In this document: in pieces, positions 1 through 12,420 of the stretch
Layout of the letters: each line of letters opens with the position of its first letter
How positions within the stretch are numbered: position 1 is the first letter of the stretch
Source: Betaproteobacteria bacterium
GTDB lineage: Bacteria > Pseudomonadota > Gammaproteobacteria > Burkholderiales > Burkholderiaceae_A
DNA length: 47,517 nt
Assembly: GCA_028139135.1 (NCBI GenBank)
Contig: JAOINB010000008.1
Coordinates: forward strand, 1 to 47,517
Reading direction: 5' to 3'
Notes under the pieces: generated by a model
The model's database searches: none
Seen by the model: the letters and a program-made list of their open reading frames with translations, nothing else
What the model was told of the DNA's origin: nothing
Position numbers and translations under genes: made by a program

Positions 1-3
1 TGA

Positions 4-306
4 TTAAATCCTTTTAGAGGTTTCGATCATTACTTTCGACATAACCCCCATAGCACGTTTTTCGAATTTCGATAACTCCTCTCTTACTTCGTTGCCACCT
101 GAATCGCGTTCAGCCCAGTTAGCATGTTCTCCCTCATCTTCGTACATTTTTTTTAGTATCGCTTGAGCCTGATGGTCTTCAGAAGGAAATACATTTAGGT
201 GTTTTTCGAGATGAGCCTGGACTTGACGCTCCGTTTCAGCTAGAAAAGATCTGGATTTCTTCTGCCCTTGTAGTTGGACAAAGACGCCTAAACTAAAACT
301 ACCCAA
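4..306 (-). pseudogene. coq7: C-terminal remnant of Coq7 (demethoxyubiquinone hydroxylase)
   Basis: The frame encodes about 80 residues that read like the C-terminal third of Coq7, the di-iron hydroxylase of ubiquinone synthesis: AETERQVQAHLEKHL, a second ferritin-like metal motif DEGEHA near residue 60, then a GG and the usual SKVMIETSKRI-like end. Full-length Coq7 is about 210 residues. The N-terminal half with the first iron ligands is absent, and the sequence upstream is priA. The only start in frame is a TTG at 306 without a good ribosome site, and the first 20 or so residues do not look like Coq7. I infer a remnant left by a deletion that also cut priA. An intact coq7 could exist elsewhere. 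Confidence 0.75.
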
Positions 307-2111
307 ATACCTTTATCAGAGTGAGTGAGATTTACTGTAGCAATATTTGTAAATGGCGGTAATTTCCATACTTTTCGTTCGGCTATTAGTTTTTCAGCAA
401 AGTTTTCATAATTTGCAATAGACAGATCTTTCAAAAAATCATTGTCAGGATTAAGAACCTCAGTTATAAAAACTGGTTCTTGGTACTTTGCGGACAGTTG
501 AGGATGACGTCCTGCCCGACCAGATACTTGAAGGAGAGATTGAAAAAGCCTTTCAGATGCTCTAAAATCCGGATGCTTTAAATAAGACTCAATTTCTAAA
601 GCAATGACCAATGTCACTTTTGTGAAATCGTGCCCTTTAGTTAGTATCTGAGTACCTATTATTATATCTACATCCCCATTCTCAATTTTTTCTAAGCAAT
701 CGTCAAATTCCTTCTTTTTTTTGATAAGTTGTTTGTCGATTCTGATAATGCGGGCGGCGGGAATAAGACGAGCAATTTTATACTCTAGCTGCTCTGTTCC
801 AATACCTAAGAGCCTTAATCGACTAGACCCGCAAATTTTGCAGAACTTGGCAGGAGGTTCGTTATAACCGCAAAAATGGCATAGGAGAGAACCGTCTTTT
901 TCTTTATGAAAAACTAGATTGACACTGCAATTTTTACACTTTGCGGACCAATTACATTCCTGGCAACTTTGGACGGGAGCCCAACCCTTTTTATTCAAAT
1001 ACAAAAGAGCTTGTTGACCTGCGTTTATATGGCGTTTCAAAATCTTCAAAGTATCTTCCGATATTCCATTTTCATAAGAATAAGGACTTTTTTGGTAAAT
1101 AATAAGCTTTGGCATTAACTGTCCAGAGGCTCGATTTTTTAAATTTAAATATGTATATTTTTTCCGTTTAGTTTGCACCCATGACTCTAAGCTTGGAGTG
1201 GCAGACCCTAAAATTATTTTTATGCCTAAATTGGTTGCTCGATAAACTGCAAGGTCTCTTGCTGAGTATCTGAAACCTTCGCTTTGTTTGAATGATGTAT
1301 CATGTTCTTCGTCCACTATTATCAACTGGAGATTTGTTAGAGGGAGAAAAATCGCCATCCTAGTACCTAATATAATATTTGTTTTCCCGGTAGAAACGTT
1401 CAACCAGGTTTTAGCTCTCGATAGGGGCGTCTGCGTACTGGTATAAATCTCTATGTCATGCGAAGGAAAATAATTTTCCAATAAAATCGTAAGGTTGGAT
1501 GTTAGCCCTATTTCTGGGACTAAATACAATATCTGAGATGTCGCAGATTCTTCTAATGTTTTTTTAATTGCCGAAAAGTACAATCTTGTTTTGCCTGAGC
1601 CTGTGACTCCGTGGAGAAGAATGGGTTTCGTCGAAGAAACGATAGACCTGTAGCATATGGACTGCTCTTCATTTAACTTCCAATCAACTTTGGTCTGTAT
1701 TTTTTTTTTACTTTTCTTACCAGCAAGTTTAGTTGGCTTCAAAAAATAATCTTTTTTTCTAATATAATTACTTTCTATATTTGTTACTGATTTTAATAAT
1801 TTAGGAAAGGAGTTGAAGGTAACCTTTCCTAAGGGGCGATGGTAGTATTTTGCAGCAAAAGATAGAAATTCGAGAAATTTCTCATCTACGGGAGGTAATG
1901 TATCGATGATAAATTCGATTGGTTTAACCTGTTTAACAGGTGAAGATTTTTTTAGACCGACAACGAGACCTAGATTTTTTTTGTTTTTTACTTTTACAAT
2001 GACCCAGTGACCGATAATTGCTATTTTTGCTGGATTGTTTGTATTTGCAGGGTTGTAAAAATAGTCTAATGTTTCTATGTTTGGTAGATCAATAGCAACC
2101 TGCACGATCAT
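288..2111 (-). CDS. priA: Primosomal replication restart helicase PriA, C-terminally truncated
   Basis: PriA is the 3'-to-5' helicase that restarts stalled replication forks. Visible are the N-terminal 3'-DNA-binding domain, Walker A GVTGSGKT (about residues 168-175), DEEH (267-270), the zinc-binding cysteines between about 384 and 440 (CQEC, CKNC, CHFC, CKIC), and a helicase C region with QVSGRAGR. The protein has 607 residues, against about 730 in most PriA. It stops shortly after the KLPPFTN motif, so the last 110-120 residues (C-terminal domain) are missing, exactly where the coq7 remnant begins. It starts 8 bp after hemE and was probably cotranscribed with it. The helicase core is complete. 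Whether the shortened protein works is unknown. Confidence 0.9.
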   Translation of the reverse strand: MIVQVAIDLPNIETLDYFYNPANTNNPAKIAIIGHWVIVKVKNKKNLGLVVGLKKSSPVKQVKPIEFIIDTLPPVDEKFLEFLSFAAKYYHRPLGKVTFNSFPKLLKSVTNIESNYIRKKDYFLKPTKLAGKKSKKKIQTKVDWKLNEEQSICYRSIVSSTKPILLHGVTGSGKTRLYFSAIKKTLEESATSQILYLVPEIGLTSNLTILLENYFPSHDIEIYTSTQTPLSRAKTWLNVSTGKTNIILGTRMAIFLPLTNLQLIIVDEEHDTSFKQSEGFRYSARDLAVYRATNLGIKIILGSATPSLESWVQTKRKKYTYLNLKNRASGQLMPKLIIYQKSPYSYENGISEDTLKILKRHINAGQQALLYLNKKGWAPVQSCQECNWSAKCKNCSVNLVFHKEKDGSLLCHFCGYNEPPAKFCKICGSSRLRLLGIGTEQLEYKIARLIPAARIIRIDKQLIKKKKEFDDCLEKIENGDVDIIIGTQILTKGHDFTKVTLVIALEIESYLKHPDFRASERLFQSLLQVSGRAGRHPQLSAKYQEPVFITEVLNPDNDFLKDLSIANYENFAEKLIAERKVWKLPPFTNIATVNLTHSDKGIWVVLV

Positions 2112-2119
2112 AAAATCAG

Positions 2120-3166
2120 TTAGTATTCTCTTATAGTGTCCACAAGAATCGCAACGTTCTCAGGAGATGTATGTTGAGAAATACCATGACCTAAATTGAA
2201 GATATATCCATTTTTTCGTTCTTCTTCAGTAAGACTATCGAGTAACTTTTTAACCTCTCTTCTAACAAAACTCCCATCGCCTAGTAAAACTGCAGGGTCA
2301 AGATTCCCCTGAACCGCACAATTTTTTCCAGCTACTTTTTTCGCGGATTTTAAATCAACTGTCCAATCAATACCAATTCCTGAGCAATTAAGTTGAACTA
2401 TTGATTCAAGCCATACACCCCCTCCTTTAACAAAAACAATTTTTGGGATGGTAGGAAAATTTTGATTTAGTCGCGTAATTATCTTTTCAAGATAGTTAAG
2501 GGAATATATTGGGAAATTAAGATATGAGAGTAGACCTCCCCATGAATCGAATAACATTATGGCATCTGCGCCTTGTTTTATTTGCATAGTGAGATAACAA
2601 ATAATGTTTTCTGTCAGCTTTTCTAAAAGCAGTATTAAAAGATCTGGGTGCGTATACAACCATTTTCTTACCTGGATAAAATCATCTTTCGAACCACCAC
2701 CCCCTAAAATATAACAGGCTAGTGTCCAGGGACTTCCTGCAAAACCTATAAGAGGAGTCTTTTTATTTAGGTTTGCTCTAATTAGTTTGACAGCTGACCC
2801 TACGTAATCTAGTTTTGTATCAATCTCTGTTTGAATTACACGGAGTAAATGATTCTTGTCACCAATAGGATTATTGAATTTCGGTCCATACCCTTCTACA
2901 AAGTCAAGTTCCATACCCATAGCATCTGGTATCGTTAAGATATCAGAGAATAAAATAGCGGCATCAAATCCGAAACGTTCTATAGGTTGTAAGGTTACCT
3001 CACAGGCTAATTCAGGGTTTTTGCACAAAGACATGAAGGAGCCCGCCTTAGACCTAGTTTTATTGTACTCTGGCAAATATCGTCCAGCTTGCCGCATAAG
3101 CCAAACTGGCACTTTATCAACAGTCTGTCCTTGCAGGGCTTCTAGAAAAAGACTGTTTGAGGTTAT
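2120..3166 (-). CDS. hemE: Uroporphyrinogen decarboxylase HemE, probable AUA start
   Basis: HemE decarboxylates uroporphyrinogen III to coproporphyrinogen III in haem synthesis. The substrate-binding signature PVWLMRQAGRYLPEY is intact, as are the LFSDILTIPDAMG region and the C-terminal NLGHGI motif. The first usual start codon in frame is a GTG at 3112, inside the conserved signature, which would lose about 18 residues. The frame stays open upstream and encodes family-like sequence (SLFLEALQGQTVDK). There AGGAG (3173-3177) lies 6 nt before an AUA at 3164-3166, just behind the atpC stop. I therefore set the start at that AUA, giving 348 residues, the usual size. The product is certain. The start codon is inferred. 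Confidence 0.9.
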   Translation of the reverse strand: MTSNSLFLEALQGQTVDKVPVWLMRQAGRYLPEYNKTRSKAGSFMSLCKNPELACEVTLQPIERFGFDAAILFSDILTIPDAMGMELDFVEGYGPKFNNPIGDKNHLLRVIQTEIDTKLDYVGSAVKLIRANLNKKTPLIGFAGSPWTLACYILGGGGSKDDFIQVRKWLYTHPDLLILLLEKLTENIICYLTMQIKQGADAIMLFDSWGGLLSYLNFPIYSLNYLEKIITRLNQNFPTIPKIVFVKGGGVWLESIVQLNCSGIGIDWTVDLKSAKKVAGKNCAVQGNLDPAVLLGDGSFVRREVKKLLDSLTEEERKNGYIFNLGHGISQHTSPENVAILVDTIREY

Positions 3167-3168
3167 GT

Positions 3169-5899
<2,731 letters not shown>

Positions 5900-5906
5900 A
5901 CTAGAC

Positions 5907-7454
5907 TTATTTTCCTATCAAATTTTTAAATTCCTTAATGCCATCCTCTAACGCAGATTCAGTTGCGTCATCAAGCTTTTGATTTTTTTGAATTGTTGCA
6001 AGTAAATTTGCTAACTTGTCATTATTTAAAAAATGATCATGCAAATCTTTTTCTACTTTCAAAATATTTACAACGTCTATATCATCAAAATAACCCTTAT
6101 TTACTGCAAAAAGTGACAATCCCATTCTTGCTATTGGAAGAGGAGAATATTGCTTTTGCTTCAATAATTCAGTCACCCTAGCACCTCTATCTAATTGTTT
6201 CCTCGTTGCTTCATCAAGATCAGAGGCAAATTGAGCAAAAGCTGCCAATTCTCTGTATTGTGCTAAATCCGTCCTAATTCCACCAGAAAGGCTCTTTATT
6301 AATTTAGTTTGGGCTGCGCCTCCAACTCTCGATACGGATATTCCCGCGTTGATAGCAGGACGAACCCCCGAGTTAAACAAACTAGTTTCGAGAAAAATTT
6401 GACCATCAGTTATTGATATTACGTTTGTCGGGACGAAGGCGGATACATCACCTGCTTGTGTTTCAATTATAGGGAGAGCCGTCAGTGATCCCGTTTTCCC
6501 TTTAATAGTGCCACTAGTAAACTTTTCTACATAATCCTCATTCACGCGCGCTGCCCGTTCTAGTAATCTTGAATGCAAGTAAAATACGTCTCCCGGGAAA
6601 GCTTCCCTACCAGGTGGCCTTCTTAGCAAGAGAGAAACCTGGCGATAAGCTACAGCCTGCTTTGATAAATCATCATATATGATTAATGCATCTTGACCCC
6701 TATCTCTGAAAAATTCGCCCATGGCGCATCCTGAGTAAGGAGATAAATATTGCATTGCAGCTGATTCAGAGGCTGCTGCCGCTACTATAATTGTGAACTC
6801 CATTGCTCCATTTTCTTCTAGGGCTCTTACAACATTTTTTATTGACGAGGCTTTTTGTCCAATGGCGACATATATACAAATTACATCCTCACCCTTTTGA
6901 TTAATTATCGTATCAATTGCTAAGGCTGTTTTTCCAGTTTGTCTATCACCAATTATTAGCTCCCTCTGACCCCTACCAATTGGCACCATAGAATCAATAG
7001 CCTTAAGTCCAGTTTGCAACGGCTGGGAAACTGATTTTCGCGCGATAACGCCTGGAGCAATCCTTTCAATTGGCCCGGTCTCTTTTGCTTTGACATCTCC
7101 CTTACCATCGATAGGTTGGCCGAGCGCATTTACTACTCTACCTATTAACTCAGCTCCAACTGGGACCTCTAATATCTTCCCAGTGCACTTAACGACGTCT
7201 CCTTCCGCTATCTGCTCATAGTCACCTAATATAACAGCACCTACCGCGTCTCTTTCCAGGTTTAAAGCTAACCCAAAGGTGTTGTTAGGAAACTCCAACA
7301 TTTCTCCCTGCATAACATCCGAAAGACCATGTATCTTGCATATTCCATCGGTGACTGTTACAACGGTGCCTTGATTTGTAGCCTGGGCTGCTAAGTTTGC
7401 GCCGCTAATCTTCTCTTTGATAATATCGCTAATTTCTGACGGATTGAGTTGCAT
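5907..7454 (-). CDS. atpA: ATP synthase F1 subunit alpha
   Basis: Alpha is the non-catalytic nucleotide-binding subunit of F1. The 515 residues contain the P-loop [11 protein letters not shown] (about 169-179), the [28 protein letters not shown] segment (conserved parts PPGREA and HSRLLERA), and the signature region [23 protein letters not shown] sits close before the ATG. Order and length match other proteobacteria. Confidence 0.98.
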   Translation of the reverse strand: MQLNPSEISDIIKEKISGANLAAQATNQGTVVTVTDGICKIHGLSDVMQGEMLEFPNNTFGLALNLERDAVGAVILGDYEQIAEGDVVKCTGKILEVPVGAELIGRVVNALGQPIDGKGDVKAKETGPIERIAPGVIARKSVSQPLQTGLKAIDSMVPIGRGQRELIIGDRQTGKTALAIDTIINQKGEDVICIYVAIGQKASSIKNVVRALEENGAMEFTIIVAAAASESAAMQYLSPYSGCAMGEFFRDRGQDALIIYDDLSKQAVAYRQVSLLLRRPPGREAFPGDVFYLHSRLLERAARVNEDYVEKFTSGTIKGKTGSLTALPIIETQAGDVSAFVPTNVISITDGQIFLETSLFNSGVRPAINAGISVSRVGGAAQTKLIKSLSGGIRTDLAQYRELAAFAQFASDLDEATRKQLDRGARVTELLKQKQYSPLPIARMGLSLFAVNKGYFDDIDVVNILKVEKDLHDHFLNNDKLANLLATIQKNQKLDDATESALEDGIKEFKNLIGK

Positions 7455-7477
7455 TTACACTCCTAACAAATAAAACT

Positions 7478-8011
7478 TTAATTAACCAAAATAGAATTTT
7501 TTAAAACTTCAAGATTTCTTTTGATTGAACCATCGACTACGTAATCTCCGATAGTAATCTTTATGCCACCGATTAGAGTTTTGTCCACCATACAAGATAA
7601 AAAAATCTTCTTATTAAATTTGATTTCCAATCGTTCTTTTAATGAAGCTTTCTGATTTTCAAGCAATTCAAAAGCGGAAAGAATATTCGCTTCTAGTATT
7701 TTATTATGCTCATTTTCTAAACTATGGAATTGCTGAAAAATCTCCTCAAAAAAAATAATCCGGGAATTGTCAACTAAAAGCTCAAAAAAATTTTTTAAAC
7801 GCTGGTTGAAATTTTCCGGCAATATAGATACCACGAATTCTTTGACTTTGTCTTTAGACACGGCCGGGTTCGAAATGTACAAATTTAGATCTTTATCGCG
7901 AAGAGCTGTTGCAAGAAAATTTAATTCATCGTTGAAATTTTCACCTTCGTCAAGCGATAATTTAAATAGAGCCTCAGCATATGGTCTGGCGATTGTGGTT
8001 CCGTCACTCAT
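7478..8011 (-). CDS. atpH: ATP synthase F1 subunit delta
   Basis: Delta forms part of the outer stalk that joins F1 to subunit b. The 177-residue protein starts with the family motif TIARPYAEALF and ends with GGIKITIGDYVVDGSIKRNLEVL, equivalent to the conserved GG--I-IGD---D-S----L pattern. Sequence between the two is weakly conserved, as usual. It sits between atpF (2 bp gap) and atpA (23 bp). Confidence 0.95.
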   Translation of the reverse strand: MSDGTTIARPYAEALFKLSLDEGENFNDELNFLATALRDKDLNLYISNPAVSKDKVKEFVVSILPENFNQRLKNFFELLVDNSRIIFFEEIFQQFHSLENEHNKILEANILSAFELLENQKASLKERLEIKFNKKIFLSCMVDKTLIGGIKITIGDYVVDGSIKRNLEVLKNSILVN

Positions 8012-8013
8012 GA

Positions 8014-8484
8014 CTACAACTCAATTTCCAATCTCTTTAAAATGTCGTTATGCTTAGCCTGGTCTACTTCTTTTTTTAGAATTTCTTCTGCACCATGAAT
8101 GGCTAATAGAGAAACATCTTTCCGAAGTTCATTCCGTAATTTTAGAATCTCGGTTTCAGCCTCTTTCTTTGCCGCCTCAAGTATTGACGCTGCTTCTTTA
8201 CTGGCTTGCATCCTAGCCTGCTCGATTATCGCAGCCGCTTTTTTCTCAGATTCTTGAAGTCTACTCGTAATCTCTTGGTGAGCTTTCTTCAAATCATCCT
8301 GAATTTTTTTTTCCGCATTCTTGTATTCATTTTTTGTTTTGTCTGCATACTCGAGACCACTCGCAATTTTATTTGTCCGCTCATCTATGGCTCGTATTAT
8401 TGGCGGCCAGACAAACCTCATCGTAAACCAACCTAAAATAAAAAATACTACTAACTGCGCAAATAAAGTTGCATTTAGGTTCAT
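8014..8484 (-). CDS. atpF: ATP synthase F0 subunit b
   Basis: Subunit b is the peripheral stalk, anchored by one N-terminal membrane helix (about residues 5-27, [20 protein letters not shown]). A long charged helix rich in Lys, Glu and Ala follows (about 35-140) and would form the coiled-coil dimer. The protein has 156 residues, the standard size. It lies between atpE and atpH in the operon. Confidence 0.96.
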   Translation of the reverse strand: MNLNATLFAQLVVFFILGWFTMRFVWPPIIRAIDERTNKIASGLEYADKTKNEYKNAEKKIQDDLKKAHQEITSRLQESEKKAAAIIEQARMQASKEAASILEAAKKEAETEILKLRNELRKDVSLLAIHGAEEILKKEVDQAKHNDILKRLEIEL

Positions 8485-8499
8485 ATCTTTAACCTTTGG

Positions 8500-8763
<264 letters not shown>

Positions 8764-8773
8764 TTAGAAAATT

Positions 8774-9646
<873 letters not shown>

Positions 9647-9675
9647 TCAATTGACAAGCTAAATTGGGACTAATT

Positions 9676-10035
9676 TCAAGACTTTTTATAATTCGGAACG
9701 AAGATAAAAAAAATTGTTTTAACTGCTAAAATCAAACCTAAAATGAAGTACAGCCAGCTCATTTCAACAAACCGTAAGTGAATAAGATATGTGAGCGCCA
9801 AAATTAAGGCAACTTTAATGGCAGCCGCAAGTAAAATAAAAAACAAGAAGGTAACTGCGCCTAGAGACGCCTTAGAAAGTATTAAAAAATTTGTATTATA
9901 AAATAGTAATCCCGCTGAGTAACAAATTTGCCCAAGCAAAAGACTAAAAAATTGTGCAGATGAGGCAAAAATACCTACCATCAGACATATCAACAAATTC
10001 AGTGTTAATAGAATTTTTGTGTAAGCGTTAGCTAT
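9676..10035 (-). CDS. atpI: ATP synthase subunit I (AtpI), possible AUA start
   Basis: This small hydrophobic protein lies directly upstream of atpB, the place of AtpI, which assists assembly of the c ring. Four membrane segments can be seen. Sequence similarity to named AtpI is weak, so the name leans on position and topology. The first usual start in frame is a TTG at 9996, without a ribosome site. The frame is open further upstream (ANAYTKILLTLN), and GGGGG precedes an AUA at 10033-10035 by 4 nt, right after the parB stop. From the AUA the protein has 119 residues, from the TTG 106. I prefer the longer form because the first helix is then complete. Confidence 0.7.
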   Translation of the reverse strand: MANAYTKILLTLNLLICLMVGIFASSAQFFSLLLGQICYSAGLLFYNTNFLILSKASLGAVTFLFFILLAAAIKVALILALTYLIHLRFVEMSWLYFILGLILAVKTIFFIFVPNYKKS

Positions 10036-10043
10036 TTTTCCCC

Positions 10044-10919
10044 CTAATAATGTGAAATCCCAAATCTTTTTAAAAAGCTTTCTAGTTCGTCGGTGGAGTT
10101 AAACCTTATTCGAATTTCCCCCTTGTTTTGATCCCTACTCAGAATCTTCGTTTCGAGATTTAAGAAATTAGATAGTTTATTTTCTAGAAATGCAGCAGAT
10201 TGATTTTGAATATCTGCTTCGACTGGATTATTTGTGGGGGGATTCTTCTCCTTCAAAATTTCTTTAACCATTTTCTCTACCCAGCGTACAGAGTGTCCTT
10301 TTTCCTTAATGTGCGAAGACAATTTTAGTTGTTGGTGTACTGGTAATCCAAGCATTGCCCTAACATGACCCTGTTCCAGCTCACCTTTTTTTAATAAACT
10401 TTGGATTACATTAGGGGCTGTGAGAAGCCGTAATAAATTTGAAACCGCCGCCCTTGACTTGCCCAATAATTTAGCCGCATCGCTATGGGTCAAACGATGT
10501 TCTCTTATAAGCCTGGCAAGTCCTTCAGCTTCTTCGTAAGAGTTTAAATTTTCCCTTTGGAGATTTTCAATTAATGCCATAGCCATAGCTGTCTGATTAT
10601 CTACGTTTTTAATAACAACTGGGACGGTTTTCAGGCCAGCCATCTTAGAGGCTCTCCATCTTCGTTCTCCAGCAATTATTTCATATTTAACCTCAGTATT
10701 AATGTTGACCTCTCTCACCACTATAGGTTGTATGAGCCCTTGCACCTCTATAGAATCCGCCAATTCCCTTAAAGCGTCATCATCCATGGACTTCCTTGGC
10801 TGATAGGGTCCTACGGAAATATCGCTCAAATTTAAAGAACTCTTTACAGGAGAGGTTGTAACAGCGGGGCTGTCGCCCAGTAATTCAGTTAAGCCTCTGC
10901 CCAATCCTCTTTTTTTCAT
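10044..10919 (-). CDS. parB: Chromosome partitioning protein ParB
   Basis: ParB binds parS and spreads as a CTP-dependent clamp to guide chromosome segregation. The 291 residues show the N-terminal GLGRGLTELLG that ParA senses, the nucleotide-binding motifs (PYQPRK near 40 and GERRWRA near 89), the LIENLQRENLN segment, a helix-turn-helix (LTHSDAAKLLGKSRAAVSNLL, of which DAAKLLGKSRAAVSN is the core) and a C-terminal dimer domain. It follows parA by 21 bp and precedes atpI. A parS-like site lies 3.4 kb upstream near mnmG. Confidence 0.97.
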   Translation of the reverse strand: MKKRGLGRGLTELLGDSPAVTTSPVKSSLNLSDISVGPYQPRKSMDDDALRELADSIEVQGLIQPIVVREVNINTEVKYEIIAGERRWRASKMAGLKTVPVVIKNVDNQTAMAMALIENLQRENLNSYEEAEGLARLIREHRLTHSDAAKLLGKSRAAVSNLLRLLTAPNVIQSLLKKGELEQGHVRAMLGLPVHQQLKLSSHIKEKGHSVRWVEKMVKEILKEKNPPTNNPVEADIQNQSAAFLENKLSNFLNLETKILSRDQNKGEIRIRFNSTDELESFLKRFGISHY

Positions 10920-10940
10920 AATATTTGCCTCATAATTTAA

Positions 10941-11705
10941 TCAGGTCGAGAATCGGTTCAATAACTCCTTGCCAAACTCCTGATATGCCAGGTTACCTCT
11001 AGAGCTTTTATCGTAATGAGTAATAGGGAGTCCATGGCTAGGAGCTTCCGCGAGCCGCACATTTTTTGGAATTATAGTACTGAACACCTTGCTACCAAAG
11101 TGCTCCAAAAGCTGTGCGCTAACATCCTGAGAAAGAGTTACTCTGGGATCAAACATTACCCTCAAAAGCCCTATTGAGGAAAGATTAGAGTTCAGGTTGG
11201 AATGAACTAATTTTACAGAGTTGACAAGATCAGATAACCCTTCCAACGCAAAATACTCGCATTGCATAGGAATTAGAATCCCACTAGATGCACATAAGCC
11301 ATTAAGAGTCAAAAGAGACAATGAAGGGGGACAGTCGATAATTATATAATCATACTGGTACGCAAGCTTACTGATTTGATCTGACAAACGATACTCCCTA
11401 TCATTGGCATCCACTAAATCAAGTTCAGCTCCTATTAAATCTCTATTTGAAGGAAGGAGATCATAGCCAAATCTTGTTTTCTTTAAAACCGAATTAATCT
11501 CTTCAGTACCAATCAGCAACTCATAAATTGAATTTTCTAGTTTTTGTTTATTAATGCCACTTCCCATGGTTGCATTGGCCTGAGGATCTAAATCAACCAA
11601 TAACACTTTTCTTCCGGACCCAGAAAGGACGGCAGAAGTGTTTACAGCAGTAGTGGTTTTGCCCACCCCTCCTTTTTGATTCGCGACTGAAAGTATGTTT
11701 GTCAT
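10941..11705 (-). CDS. parA: Chromosome partitioning ATPase ParA
   Basis: ParA is the Walker-type ATPase partner of ParB. The deviant Walker A is QKGGVGKTTTAVN near the N-terminus, followed by LLVDLDPQANATMG and IIIDCPPSLSLLTLNGL. I chose the ATG at 11705 because family proteins start close to ILSVANQKGG. An in-frame TTG 9 nt upstream is less likely. The size of about 254 residues is typical. It lies between rsmG and parB. Confidence 0.97.
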   Translation of the reverse strand: MTNILSVANQKGGVGKTTTAVNTSAVLSGSGRKVLLVDLDPQANATMGSGINKQKLENSIYELLIGTEEINSVLKKTRFGYDLLPSNRDLIGAELDLVDANDREYRLSDQISKLAYQYDYIIIDCPPSLSLLTLNGLCASSGILIPMQCEYFALEGLSDLVNSVKLVHSNLNSNLSSIGLLRVMFDPRVTLSQDVSAQLLEHFGSKVFSTIIPKNVRLAEAPSHGLPITHYDKSSRGNLAYQEFGKELLNRFST

Positions 11706-11723
11706 GTAAAACAAGCTACAAAA

Positions 11724-12416
11724 TTAATTCTCAAATGCTTTTTTTAAGAGAAGCACTTTTTTATTAAGAAAATTCCTCTCATAGTTTCTATCTAAAATTT
11801 TCACTCTACTGCTTATATCCGACAATCTTATTATGCCTTTTTTTTCAAGAAACTGGTCAGATAACCCTTGAGATAGTTTGCGCGTTGTCATCAGAACCCA
11901 ATAAGTATGCGTTTTGGCAAATCGATGCGTGATATTTAAAAAGTTTTCAATATCCATAAAGGCCTTGCAAGTAATAATATTTAACCCAGTAAATGGAAAA
12001 CTTTCTTCAATCCTCTGGTTATGAACTTTTACTCGGCTAGACAGCTCCAGGGTTCCTATCAAACTATTCAAAAAGGCAAATTTTTTCTTACTTTTCTCAA
12101 CCAATTTCAAACTAATATTTTTCTTACAAATAGCCCAAACTATCCCAGGCGAGCCGTTACCAGAACCAACGTCGATTATTAAGGGCTCGTTAAGCCTGGA
12201 AAACTTGCATACGAAATCTATATGAAACAATACCAATGCGCTATCTAATACTAAACGGCTAACTAATTCTTCAGGTGCATGTGAACCAGAGAGATTATGC
12301 ACTCTACCCCATTTGACCAACTCCCTAATGTAATTACATAATTGCTCTAATGTCTCTGAATTTTCTTCAATTCCTAGCCTTTTGAGTTGTTCCTCAATGT
12401 AGTTGCGAAGTGACAA
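11724..12416 (-). CDS. rsmG: 16S rRNA m7G527 methyltransferase RsmG
   Basis: RsmG (GidB) methylates G527 of 16S rRNA with S-adenosylmethionine. Motifs seen are NLSGSHAPEELVSRLVLDSAL, the SAM-binding DVGSGNGSPGIVWAI, and LVEKSKKKFAFL. The usual LP after GSG-G-PG is partly replaced (GSGNGSPGIVWA). The length of 230 residues is normal. It sits 4 bp after mnmG, the classic mnmG-rsmG-parA-parB order. Confidence 0.94.
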   Translation of the reverse strand: MSLRNYIEEQLKRLGIEENSETLEQLCNYIRELVKWGRVHNLSGSHAPEELVSRLVLDSALVLFHIDFVCKFSRLNEPLIIDVGSGNGSPGIVWAICKKNISLKLVEKSKKKFAFLNSLIGTLELSSRVKVHNQRIEESFPFTGLNIITCKAFMDIENFLNITHRFAKTHTYWVLMTTRKLSQGLSDQFLEKKGIIRLSDISSRVKILDRNYERNFLNKKVLLLKKAFEN

Positions 12417-12420
12417 TATA

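Noticed and set aside
2120-3112. hemE starting at the GTG at 3112
   Set aside because: It removes residues up to and into the conserved N-terminal signature and has no ribosome site. The upstream AUA with AGGAG fits better.
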